Shown here: one piece after another, positions 11,552 to 23,400 of the stretch
How positions within the stretch are numbered: the stretch's first letter is position 1
Layout of the letters: the number at the start of each line of letters is the position of its first letter
From: Silene conica
Lineage: Eukaryota; Streptophyta; Magnoliopsida; Caryophyllales; Caryophyllaceae
DNA length: 64,000 bases
Direction of reading: 5' to 3'
Assembly (NCBI GenBank): GCA_029255685.2
Contig: CM055318.2
Span: 13,769,001 to 13,833,000, forward strand
Made by a program: the position numbers and the translations under genes
The notes under the pieces: model-generated
The model's database searches: none
The model's input: only the letters and a program-made list of their open reading frames with translations
Told to the model about the DNA's origin: nothing

Positions 11552-12514
11552 ATGTTGGCCCCTCAAAACCTCCCTCCCCAACCGGAAAACCAACCTGCCA
11601 ACCCGAAAACCACGCCTCAAAAACCGCCACAAGAACAACCCGTAAAATGCCCAAGATGCGACTCGCCCAACACCAAATTTTGCTACTACAACAACTACAG
11701 CCTAACCCAACCTAGACACTTTTGTAAGACTTGTAGAAGGTATTGGACTAGAGGTGGGGCCCTCCGTAATGTCCCTATCGGTGGCGGCTGTCGTAAACCC
11801 AATAAGAGAATCAAAACCTCAACCCCTATCCCTACCCCTGCCAACACGACCGGATTCAACTTCATGAACCCGGCAGGACAGGGACATGGACAGGGACAGA
11901 CCCCCGCTATGGGATTTGACCCAGCGGGGGTCTACTCCCAGTTTATGACCAATAACATGGCTGTGCCCACACTTCCTAAGAGTGGGCCGTATTTCGGGCT
12001 GAACTTAATGGACTTGAATTATTCGTTATCACTGCCATCACCTCATTCACCTGTTATGTCAACGTTGATTCATGGTAACACTGGAGGAAATGAACATCAG
12101 AATTCGATATCGTCAATTGAGTCATTAAGTTCAATTAACCAAGAAATGCACTGGAAGTTACAACAGCAACGATTAGCCATGTTTTACGGTACAACCTCGT
12201 CGAAAAATGATGATGAAAATAAAGCTGCTGATGATCAAGAGACACCTCAAGGAGCCACTAATTTGCTGAATAATAACAGCAATAATAATGAGGCATCAAG
12301 GAAGATGGACGTTGGTCCGACGGAATGGCTATTTAATCAAATTGAGAGTAGTGTTAATATGGGGATTAGTAGAAGTAATAGTACTGATTGTAATAACGTT
12401 AATGAAATTGGTGGGAGTAATTTAAGTGGGAATTGGGGTGATTTACTTGATCATAATCATCATCATCATCATCATCAACAGCAGCAGCAGCTTCACTTCA
12501 ATGGGTTGCATTAA
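11552..12514 (+). CDS. Dof zinc-finger transcription factor
   Basis: This 320-residue, apparently intronless protein is a plant-specific Dof transcription factor, expected to act in the nucleus and bind AAAG-core promoter sites. The Dof domain spans about residues 30-88. Its single CX2CX21CX2C zinc site is Cys33, Cys36, Cys58 and Cys61, followed by the invariant RRYWTRGG and NVPIGGG segments and a basic end (RKPNKRIK). The N-terminus is Pro/Gln-rich. The rest is low-complexity and Asn/Ser-rich, as in other Dof activation regions. It ends with a WGDLLD segment, a His run and a Gln run. The start is supported by the Pro-rich leader typical of the family and by the TATA box about 108 bp upstream. 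The conserved domain identifies the family with certainty, but the subgroup cannot be fixed by eye. Confidence 0.96.
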   Translation: MLAPQNLPPQPENQPANPKTTPQKPPQEQPVKCPRCDSPNTKFCYYNNYSLTQPRHFCKTCRRYWTRGGALRNVPIGGGCRKPNKRIKTSTPIPTPANTTGFNFMNPAGQGHGQGQTPAMGFDPAGVYSQFMTNNMAVPTLPKSGPYFGLNLMDLNYSLSLPSPHSPVMSTLIHGNTGGNEHQNSISSIESLSSINQEMHWKLQQQRLAMFYGTTSSKNDDENKAADDQETPQGATNLLNNNSNNNEASRKMDVGPTEWLFNQIESSVNMGISRSNSTDCNNVNEIGGSNLSGNWGDLLDHNHHHHHHQQQQQLHFNGLH

Positions 12515-15500
12515 TTTAAGGCTAACAGGTTAGAAGTCTGCAATTTACCTTCGTTTTATTTAGGAAAATGAGTTAGCGATATTGAATGCTACCGAGTTGT
12601 GTACGACGATATTTATATATATTATCGTGATTAGTTAAAGATGCTAAAGTTAATTAAGAGTATTGATTATTACATTCGTTTTTCTTAATGAGGGTGGTAA
12701 ATGTAACTACGAAATTGTAGCCTTGTGTAAAACTTTGCTTGCTGATGCTCCTGGTACGATTAAATTAATTTGTGATTAATACACCGCTTTCAACTTTGTT
12801 ATTACTATTATTATCTGGTTATTACTTGATAAGATAATTTCTATTTATTAATTGTTGTTTTAATATGTGTCTTAAGAGTTTTAAGAGTTATGAGCACATA
12901 TATTAATAAATTAATTAAAAATAATCATTAATTTCATTAATTTCTAATAATATGTTCTTAACATTCTTTTTCCAACCTTCCAGATAACTTCTTAAGTTAT
13001 TATTGTTTTGCGTCTTAAAAATATCTCTACAATTATTCCTTGAATTTTATTGAACTTTAAGATGTTAAACCTTTTTCCAAAATTACACAAATAATTTATG
13101 TACCCTAAAACTCAACTCAATTTTTTTTTTAAATAACTAACCAAGGTGCCCAAATTTCACTCTTTTGCTCAGAATTGGAAAAATTAAAGCTCATGTTATG
13201 GAATCAGGGGTGGGGTGAAGGGGATCACCGGATCAGTAGGGCGGTTGCGATCTGGTGGTGTTTGAAAATTTTGAAATTTTTAGTTATAATTTTTGTTCTT
13301 TAAGTTTATTATAGTACTTTGTATTATATATATTTTCGTCATTATTGACTTAAAAATCCAACTCCACCACCGTGGGAAATGATGATGATCCAAATTATCG
13401 GTTTTGCTTAAGACACTTTTATAAGTCTAAAAAATCTCTAGCTCACAAGTTAGAACTCCTTTTATTTCCAAGTCTTTTTTTAGAGTTATCGGCTTGAATT
13501 GACACATGTTAAATAAGAATTTGTGATTAAAAACAAAGGTGCACAATAACTCACTCAAAAATACTCTATTATTCCCTTTTATTTTATGTATTCTTCTCCT
13601 TTTTTTTACATTAGAAATATGGAATTAAATTTGGACCAGACACTCAATCTAAAAAAGAAAAAATAGGGAAGCAAACCCCAATAATAATAATTGAATAACA
13701 AAACAGGGAATAATTCCCGTGTACTAAAAGAATAAAAGATTCCAAAGTTTTTCCGCATAAATGCTTTTCTCTATATTGGACTTTGGGCTTCATTACATTA
13801 AATCTTTATTTAGGCCGATTAATTCCATACTAAAAATAATTCTATACGTTACAAAGAGATCATATTTTTTTCAACTTACATACACATATTATATGTTTGG
13901 TGTGATCGAAATATTTTACTACTATTATTTTTGAAAATAAATATGATTGTCTTGGACACTTTATAAATATGATCTTGTACAGAGTAAAGTTCTTTAATCT
14001 TCCCTTTTCTATCTTTTAATACAAAATATTACTAATAGTAAATTTTATAATTATATGTCAATTAAAGTTCTAATAATATAATTATATATTTACAAAATCA
14101 CCCATTCCCCGGTATTGGACTAGTATAAAGGAGTACCGAAAAAACATACATTATATTAAAATAAGTCTCTCTTGTGACGGGTCAAATACACCCATATTTA
14201 AATAAGTCTCCTTGTTCTTTTTTTTGGTACTAAAAATAAGTCTCCTTGTAACAGGTCTAATACACTCACTTGTTTACATAAGACAAGAATAAAAGTGTGT
14301 ATAGAAAATCACAAATGGTTTGATTTTATTTACTAAATCGATTTATTTTAATCCGCTACAAACTTGCGACGAATATTAACGTGACAAATGAGAACTTGTG
14401 GATAAAATTAAACTAGGTGGTTTACAAGTGATCACAAGTTGCAACATATAGAAAGCATGCAGGCAGCAGATTGACAGTACAGTAAATCAGTAATATGTCC
14501 GGGAGTATGGAGCAGTAGAAGCCAGCACCGTAAAAAAGAACAAAAACTGTTAAATTAGCAAGCAGAGTAAAAGCTAATAAGTGTAGATCCTATAGCTATT
14601 AACCTATGTTTAGCAGTGATGAATCATGAATGACAATGTATGTATATATTGGGTTTTGCACAATAATTAGTTGCAGCCTGATTTCAATTTTATTAGGTTG
14701 TTTGGTATTGCCATTGTCTCATAAAGTACAGACTTTTAATGACCAAACTCAAGCACTGTCACTTTCTTTGAATGTTCAAATGATACATACGAATATACGA
14801 TTGTGATAGTCAAAAGTATGAATATAGAAAGAGTTACAAAATGATTAGGGCTTCGCTAAATTTTCTTTCTTTTTATATATTGATTCCCTACCAATGTAGC
14901 ATACCCAATGTGCCCAAAGTCCGTATTAGTTATTGGGTGTGACGGATAACAATTAATCATTTTATAATAAATATAGATTAAAAATTGATAACAATAATAA
15001 AAAAAATAGATAATATTTCAACATAAAATGATCACTTTTGACTATCACAATATCCCTAGGTCTTTGAATAGGTTGGCTCATAATTTAGCCAAGCAAGCTA
15101 TGTGTATGTAAGTCGTTCTTTTCGCGTTTAAAAAAAAAAAGATGATCACTTTTAAAATAGTGGTGACACCCTACCATCGCCTTGTACTACATAACTACAG
15201 GGGAGTTGTGTTTCCATTTTGAAGCCAACTCTAAAATCTTGCACCTGCATATATTGTTTGTCACATGCATGTTTGAGTAGATATAAAACATTCTCCCGAA
15301 TCTCTAGCTACGAGCTAGCGCACAACGACAATGGTGGACGATGAAGAAGAGTAGTAAGTGACGATTTTGACACAGTCATGATAACAAGCTTGCAAGTTGC
15401 AAATAAGGTACGTAATGCATGCAATCAAGAAGCACATACATGATGCTACCACCTCTTCCAAACTTGGCTTACTCGTTATGGACTCACATCATAGAATAAT

Positions 15501-16790
15501 AATAGTGAAGGAACTATCTTATAAGTATGTGGATTATTCCTTCTATCCCCAATTGATTTTAGGATAAAATTTCACTTGTTTATGGATCGGTTTTACGCAC
15601 CTAATTTTATAATAAGCTCGTTGCGAAGGACTCAACCGGTTGCTTTTTAGAGATGAACCGAGGACGTATGTGATCGAACTACATATGGTCGATTGGTTGT
15701 GGGCTTGTGCAGCATATTACATGCAATCTATCCCTGCTAAATATCAGATAATCAAGGTTTGAGGTCAGGGCATAAAATTTAACGGGACTAAAAATTTCAA
15801 AATTTTCATTTCTGGACGAGTGCAGTTACCAACCCCCTTGCTTAATCACTAATGACATGGGACAAGCGTAACTGTTAACCACATTTTATTTTCATCTCAA
15901 CAACAACAAGATAAGTAAATAAGTCCCTGGATGGACGCGAGAGTTTAATTGGAGAGAGCAAACGCCTAATTTGAATAGGTCCAGTCGTAAATTGATAAGC
16001 CTAGTGATGACTAGTGTTAGCCGGGAGCTTCTCCATGACCTAGTTCTACACCAAATAGAGGCAAGTCAGGTAACTAGCTAGTCTCAATAAAAAAGGGGAA
16101 AAAAAACTAATGTTATACACCATTAATTTACAGTTCACGTCACACCACTTACGACTTATGAGTGGCACACAACCATGGTCATGGCCGAGGCCTTAATTTG
16201 AGCCATCATGGAGAGGAGCTTGTATTAGGTTATTGAATCCAACTATCATCTTGGTTGTCATAATAAACGAGTTTGATGTCGTCATTTATTTTAAACCAAA
16301 AATGAATTAAATAAGATAAAAACTGAATGTTTACATAGAACTCCAAACTAGTAAAATATTTGTCTCATCTATTTAAGTAAAAATTATTAAACGCTTTTAA
16401 TCTAACAAAATTTTCTAAAATGTAATATCTACGAACACAAATTTTAATGTAAGATGCTACTTTGATATTGTTAATATTTGACATTTAGACCTTTCACATA
16501 ATGGATAGGGACATATATATAGGATATGCTTCACATCACTTAAATGTAAATTAATTTTGAATTTATTATCATACTAGCTTTTAGTACAAGCCTGGGTTGC
16601 TTGCTCAAAGTTTAAACCGATATGCTGAGAAGATGATGTGGGGTGGAATACTGGAATATGGATGCATGTCATTGTCAAAACCGTCAACCGTAACTTAGTA
16701 GATAGACGCGAGAAGCTCATGAGTCATGACGGAAGCTCTTCATGAACTATTATGAGCAACATCATGCATCAAACAATCATATCAACTAAC
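12515..16790. other. Gene-free AT-rich region downstream of the Dof gene
   Basis: I see no coding sequence with family similarity on either strand. The first 250 bp are the probable 3' UTR of the Dof gene. The rest is AT-rich with short homopolymers and no clearly bounded element. Confidence 0.5.
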
Positions 16791-16795
16791 TAACA

Positions 16796-17300
16796 TGGGT
16801 CCGGCATATCGTCCCCGCTTCGGGTTTCGGGTCCAGGTCGGATATGGATCAGACTAGAGTTAGAACACGGATCAATTTCTAATTTTTAACGCCTTTTTAA
16901 TGAATCAAAACAAAAAATATTTAAAAATGTGTAATATATTTAAAATTAATATTTTATTCCTATTCAATGTTTACATTAATTATATTGATATAATTATTAA
17001 AATAAAGTATTTTTGATAATTATTTTATTATTAAATATTATAAAAATTTAAAAGAAAATTAACCTTTTCATCCTATTTGCAATTTTAAGTAATAAAAAAT
17101 ATTAACTATTTTCAAATATAATATATAAATAATAATAATTTAATAAAAAGGTGATTTACTTTGACCCACAAGTCACGTTCGGGTTGCCTAAAAATAACGG
17201 GTCATTTCGGGTTCAGGTCAAACAAGTTGCCGTATTTAAACTTTCGGGTCTCGTCTCTGAAAAAACGAATGAGGTCAAATTTGACAGGTCTAGTTACATT
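16796..17300. repeat. GGGTC/CGGGT-ended repeat, possible hAT remnant
   Basis: Blocks such as CGGGTTTCGGGTCCAGGTCGG (left) and GTTCGGGTTGCC..CGGGTCATTTCGGG (right) flank about 250 bp of AT-rich sequence. The right end reads GACAGGTCTA, like the CTA ends of the hAT elements here. A left terminus and target duplication were not found. Confidence 0.35.
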
Positions 17301-17409
17301 AGATGTTATTTGCAAGTTGCTTTTGAAAATATTGAAGATAATACTCGTTATCGACTTTTCTTTGTTAATGATTCTTGTTTAACAAATAAAAGTTTTGACT
17401 GTAACTAAG

Positions 17410-17715
17410 TTGATTTGAACTCGAGCTTTTATATGGCCTTGGGTTCGGTCATCTTGAGCTTGGACTCGGCTCGAAACTCATTGAACCTAAAATATTGATA
17501 CTCATGCTCGGCCAAGTAAAAGCTCGAGGTTGAATCAAGTCCATTTTGATATGAAATTAAATTTAAAATGTAAAGAAAAAAAACTAGTTTTTGAGGCGAA
17601 CTTTACTCAGCTTGGGATTGGCTCGGATTTAACAAAGCTCGTGCTCGAGCAAAGAACTGAACTGATTTTGAGGGCTCGATCCGACGAGCCGACAGAGATC
17701 CTTTACTGCCATATT
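17410..17715. repeat. GAGCTCG/GGCTCG-rich dispersed repeat fragment
   Basis: Motifs such as CTCGAGC, GGCTCGG, GCTCGAGG and GACGAGCC are enriched at both ends. Borders are unclear. It is probably a degraded MITE. Confidence 0.3.
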
Positions 17716-17937
17716 TGAAAGTTGAAACATATATATCTTTTGACAAAGCGAGTATAATCAACTTCGTCTGTTTATATTGATTCTCAACCACTTATAATGG
17801 GGTGTTTTGTTGAAGCATTTGGAATGGATTCGGTCTATTTCAATATTTGGTTGAAACATTTTGAAACGGAGTTACTGGATTTTAGCTCCATTCTAACCTC
17901 TTGAAATCTCATACCCACATTTTCTCCTAGGTACCAA

Positions 17938-18012
17938 CATGGGTTGACCCCAATGGTAAAGAATCCACCTTCTGACTCTGAAGTCATGGGTACAATTCCC
18001 ACTGAGTTAAAA
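17938..18012 (+). repeat. tRNA-like sequence, possible SINE head
   Basis: GACCCCAATGGTAAAG resembles a pol III A box and GGGTACAATTCCC a B box, about 35 bp apart. The fold is too imperfect for a functional tRNA gene. It abuts the hAT element at 18034. Confidence 0.3.
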
Positions 18013-18033
18013 TATAGCTTTGTTGGTACTTGG

Positions 18034-18558
18034 TAGGGGTGAGGAAAATTAGGTCCGGACCGGAAAAATGGACCGGACCGGACCATTTGGTCTGGACCAA
18101 ACCCGGACTGAATTATTTTGGTCCGGTCCTTGGTCCTCATTTTTCCAAGTTTTGGTCTTCGGTCCGGTCCGGTCCAAGACCAGTTAATTTTGGTCCGGAC
18201 CGAATGGATCTAAGTTCTTGTTTTTTAAGACAAATCATTAAAATATTTTGAATTAAATTAACATTTTATCTTCAAAAGACATTATAAATTAGTATTATCA
18301 ATGATTTTCATAAAAAGTGTCGTCTAACTATTTAAATGCATATTATTTAGCGGAATTAAAATGTAATTCTCGTATATGAAATAGTGAAAAAAATTGTTTA
18401 GGTCCATTTCGGTCCAAGACCGGACCGGACCAAATATTTCGGGTTTGGTCCGGTCCAAAACCGAAAGTATTAGGTCCGGTCTTTGGTTCACCAAATTTCT
18501 AAGTTCGGTCTTCGGTCCGGTCTGGTTCAGTCCGGTGTTGGACCGATTCTCACCACTA
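18034..18558. mobile_element. hAT-type non-autonomous element with GGTCCGGACC arrays
   Basis: The left end TAGGGGTGAGGA and the complement of the right end TTCTCACCACTA match at 10 of 12 positions. Both arms are filled with GGTCCGGACC-type motifs and the centre is AT-rich. The flanking duplication is not clean: TTTGTTAG follows the right end, and TTTGTTGG occurs on the left 7 bp before the terminus. Confidence 0.65.
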
Positions 18559-18859
18559 TTTGTTAGTATGAAGTTCTAACTCCATACCTATTTGGAATTA
18601 GAATTCATTTCTTTCCATACCTAATATTTGAACAAACAAGCCCTAATTTTACGTATTAATGAAATGGAAAAATCATAGACGTGTCGAGCGAGTATAAGTT
18701 TACAACCCGTGCATTTTTTACATGATTCTAAGAGTTTGAGACATTGTTCAACAAAAATGAAATAAAAGCGACTTCCACTCATCAATCCTGTGAAATTCCA
18801 CAATTACCCTCGATTGAAAAAATGACGGAGCCCAAAATACAAAGGTTTCTCAGGATTCA

Positions 18860-18937
18860 TTCATCTTCCCTCCCAAATTAATTTGATTGATTTGCTTATA
18901 TTCTACATTTCTACCTTTCAATTGATATTAATTCCAG
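18860..18937 (+). other. Probable 5' UTR exon of the FAR1-ALDH6 gene
   Basis: A pyrimidine-rich leader ends at a consensus donor, TTCCAG|GTAACT (GT at 18938). It would splice to the acceptor TTTGCAG before 19872, 24 bases ahead of the start codon. The upstream limit is a guess. Confidence 0.5.
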
Positions 18938-19209
18938 GTAACTCATTTATTTTTCTTGTTATTTTATGTTCTACGATGTGTTGATTATATGCTGATTTTA
19001 TCCGCTGTTTCTAGCTGTCTTGCGATTAGTTATCTTTGATTAATTTGCAACTGCAATGCTATGGTTCCAATCAATCCAATGTATTAATTTGATCAATTTT
19101 GGTTAGAGTTTTGAGCGAGAAGTAGGAAAATCAAAACCTATATGAACTAATTAAGTACACTCTTTGGCAGTAAAATGTTATCATGAGTTTTATTTTCTGG
19201 TTTGTTTTA

Positions 19210-19277
19210 CTCCCCCGTCCCAATTTGTTTATCTTTGATTAAAATACGGAAAATACAAATGATTAAGACGGAGGGAG
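19210..19277. mobile_element. Short Stowaway-type MITE in the leader intron
   Basis: CTCCCCCGTCCC at the left and GACGGAGGGAG at the right form an inverted repeat, flanked by TA on both sides (19208-19209, 19278-19279). It is only 68 bp long, probably a deletion derivative. Confidence 0.6.
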
Positions 19278-19895
19278 TACGAAGTACTTGTTATAGTGTG
19301 GAGAAAAATGTATTTTCTGAATTATTTTTTCCTGATGATGTTCATATTTTGATGAACTTTAGTTTTTCCCATACAAATGTAAGGACTATTTTCCTTTTCT
19401 GAATTCTTCAGCATAATGTCATGTTGTAGTACTATTACTGTTATACGAAAACATTGCTGCAAAATCAGACCTGAAGCCAACAATTTAGTCTCCTATACAT
19501 ATAGATTAAGTGTATTACATCAGGAAGATATGAGTGGGAAGTCTCTTTGGGGTCTTCTCCGATCTTTTCCTCTCACAAGCCGTGAAAATAATATATGGTG
19601 GCTACTTGTGTTTGTCATCTATGTAAGGAAAATACTCATAAGGTATTTATTTTGCATGGGGGAAGAGAAGGCAGGAGAGAAGAACGGAAAGATAATGTCT
19701 TTAGTATTGCTTATTACTCAATACACTCGTGAAGTTGATTAGAAGCATTTGAATTTTGGATTTTTGGTCCCTTTTATTGGTAGTATTGAACCGGAATACT
19801 GGATGGATTTGATGTAACTAAATACGCTTTTTGATAGTGATATGTAACTATGATATCTCTCTAATTTGCAGTTACTTAGTGTATCTGAGTTACAA

Positions 19896-20421
19896 ATGGA
19901 AAGTGATACCGGAAATGCTCAGCAGATTATGATGCTTCCTCCACCTCCGAGAACATTCAATGATAGAGAGGAGCTTATTGCTTATGTCCGCGATTTTGCT
20001 GTGAACCATGGTTATGTAGTGACCATCAAGAATTCTAAGCGAGAGAGTGATGTCACCCTTAGTTGTGATAGAGGAGGAACTACTCGTAAACGCAGTATTG
20101 GTGAGCCTAAGCGGAAAAGAAAGGTGCCTTCACGACTTATCAATTGCCCTTTTGAGGTCGTTGGTAGAAAGGACGATGATGTTTGGGTACTTAGGATAAA
20201 GAATGGGAACCACAATCATGAACCTTTGAAGGATATGTCTGAGCATCCGTACAGTCGCCGTTTCAGTGAAGATGAAATGAGGCAAATTAAGGAAATGGTT
20301 GAAGCAGGCGCAAAGCCACGTGAGGTTTTGGAGACCCTTAAGAAAAGTAATCCAGAGATACAATCAACCACAAGGGATGTGTACAATCTCAAAACTAAAA
20401 TCAGTCGAGGAAAATTTTCAG
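19896..20421 (+). other. First coding exon: FAR1/WRKY-GCM1-type DNA-binding module
   Basis: This exon encodes residues 1-175. The motif is CX26CX21HXH (Cys57, Cys84, His106, His108), with the NGNHNHEP signature seen in FAR1/FHY3-related proteins, which derive from MULE transposases. A helical segment follows (SEDEMRQIKEMVEAGAKP), like the region after the zinc finger in those proteins. The transposase-like core of full FAR1 proteins is absent. The start is the ATG at 19896, just after a good acceptor (TTTGCAG before 19872). The exon has no stop before a GT donor at 20422; reading on gives only nine more residues and a stop at 20445-20447. Confidence 0.85.
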
Positions 20422-23400
20422 GTAGAGTGCTATTATTACGTTGTTAACACTAAGTAGTATTGTTTGTCATGTTGAGTGATTGAGTGTTATGTGCATGTTT
20501 TTGTGCCAACAAAAATGGTAGTGCATGTATAATCTAATCCTTTTGATATATTGTCTCTTATTAAGTCATGCTTTTACTAATTTGCACGCAGGAAGAACAA
20601 TAGGATTCTTAACTTGAAATTTTAGGATTATTTACCCTTTAGAGCCGGATATTTGAGAAAATTTGACTTAAGTTTCCTAAAGTTTCACTATTTCCATTTT
20701 GGTCATATGGGCTTTTAACTGTTTGTCACTTTGGTTTCCTAAAGAATAATATCAACAAAATTTCGTTCGAATAAAATATACTACTCTCTAAGTACTATTA
20801 AGCCAAAAGAAAGTGTTATTTTATTAGATTTCATTTCAATGATTATTTTGCAATTTAGTTGAAAGCCATTATTAATTTAAATGAATTTAGACTATGTTAT
20901 GCCTTAGATCACCAAAATACCCAAAAGTACATCAAGTCACCAAAGTCAAATTAGTAAAAGTCCCCGGGCACCGAAGTGAAATTTACTCAAACCTCAAGGA
21001 ACCCAAATGGAAATAATTAGAAATTTTGTTGCATCACTTGTGGACTGTCTTTTTTATAGAGGGTCTTTGACATTTAGTGCATGTTCTCGTAGCATGTAAA
21101 TTATAGTAGGAGTTTGGTGAAGTAAAATTTCCTTTGAACTTAATTTTTTTTTTAGCCTTAACTGTGACTTGTGAGTAACCGTTTATGCAACTTCTTTGGT
21201 GAAACGCCTATTTTTATTTCGCAGAAACGAGTTTGAAGTCTTGGAAGCCTTTCGCTGGATCATCCAGCACTAGAATAAATCCGGTGCGGCTCTCTGTCTA
21301 TGCTCATTTTGATAATGAGTGAAATATTAATTTAATATGAAGTCTAAAAGTTAATAATGATTAGATATAATTTGCCAAGGGGACTGATTAGATATAGTTT
21401 GCCAAGGGAACTTCTGAAATGAAGAGATAAACTGTATGGTTTGTCCATTATATGAAATATTTTCCTTGTTTGATTTAGATTTTTTCCGCCCTCTATATAA
21501 ACTTGAAATTTAATGAGTTAGATGACAAGCAACTGTAAAATTGATGGCACAACGTTTGGGGACCTCATAAAACATACTTGAACTCGAAGACAATAAGCTG
21601 AAGATTTGTCTTCCTATTTTCTACTTCTCTACCAGTTTATTGTTGGAAACGGTCGAGTATAAGGTTACAGGGAGTTTAACTTCATGTTCTAAAGTATTTA
21701 TTCTAGAGGAAACACGGTAAGTAAATGCAGTGGTAGACTTTCGAGGTGCTATTCTTTTGTTTTCTGGAAAGTGCTCCCTTGTCATGGTCAGTTAGGCTTA
21801 AATTCCACAGGGCACAGTCGATGCTGAATATGCTTAATCCATTTTTAATCTCCTTTGGGAAGTATATCAAATATTTCGACCTATGTGCAGCCAAAGGTAT
21901 CTAATTTTATTGGTGGGAAGTTTGTGAACTCAGAGGGAAATGTCTTTGCCGATGTCGTCAATCCTGTGAGTATACATCTACCCATTTCTCTTCGCTTTTT
22001 TCTTTTTATTAGTTAATAACTGATTTACATGTAATTTCAATCAGGCAACCCAAGAGGTAGTGTCACAAGTGCCATCAACTACATATGAAGAGTTCAAATC
22101 TGCTGTTTTTGCAGCGAAACAAGCTTGTCGCTCTTGGAGAAATAAACCTTTTTCAGCTCGACAGCGTATAATTGTTGAACTCTCAGAACTCATCCGCCGA
22201 GATATAGTGAGGCTTAAAATATATTGATAGTCCAATAATGTCAGCAATAGCAATCCTTGCCTGAGTTTGAAACTTGTTTGTAGGACAAGCTTGCATTGAT
22301 TATTAGTACCGAACAGGGTGAGACAATAAAGAGAGCTCATGCAGGCATCCTCCATAGTTTGGGTAAGTATAATGTATGAAAATATCAGTATCACAGATAA
22401 ATTATCGGTTCTAATATTCTCGGAATTTTTTATGTCTGATTGTAGAGGTGGTTGAACATGCTTGTGGGAACAGGGCTCTGCATATGGGTGAATGTGTTCC
22501 GAATGCTTCTACCGGGATAGACATGCACTCTATAAGGGAACCTCTGGGTGTCTGTGCAGGGATTTGCCAATTTAATTACCCTGCATTGGTTCCCTTATGG
22601 GTATGGTTCAGTATTCACGAAACCAACTAAACTTTAACAGATGCATGTAGTTTATGTTCTAAATTTTGGAGCCAAAGGGCAAGGGGTCATTACTATTTGA
22701 TTGTGATAGTGAAGTAATAATCATTTAATGTAGCTCCCGACACTATGTTCATCTTGGATCGTTTGAAACATCCTTCTTGTGTTGCTAACACTGGGGTAAG
22801 GCTGCATACGGCCAATCCCCCACCCCACAATTTGCAGGAGCCATTGAGGCATCATGGTAATATTGTTGTTGTCAGTGTAAATGCTTCTTTCCTTGTGAAA
22901 GAGGTAAATTTGCACCAATCACATGTGTTTAGCACAGCTGTTCATCCTTTCATCAAGTGAGTCTTAAGAATCATATTAAAATTAAAAGGCACGTTCTTTA
23001 AAATTGAGTAGCTGAAAATGAACACGCTGACGGTTTACATTTGGTTTAGAAAATTCATGCTCCAGCATATGCAAATTTTCTGCATATCAAGTTAGCCCAA
23101 ACATCTAGATTTTACGAATCTTCCCAGTCTGTGATTTTGACTTAGCAGACATCTTCTAACTTCCTCCCTCGCTTAAGCTTTAGTCACACAATTTTGTTTG
23201 CGTTTCTTGTTTATGTTTGATGCTTAAAAACTGTTCTTTCTATTCGAAACTTGTTCTTTTCATGCTATGGGTTGTCAGTAAATCCAATCCTACCATATGC
23301 ATAGTTTACTAAGTATTTGTAAAAGGCTTCCAGGGTCTTCTCTGTGTTTGGGTGGTTTATCGTACTTACTGTTTATGATGTGTTTGAACAAGAAACCTAT

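Noticed and set aside
17938..18012. Possible functional tRNA gene
   Set aside because: A and B boxes are present, but the acceptor and anticodon stems do not pair well. Kept only as a possible SINE head.
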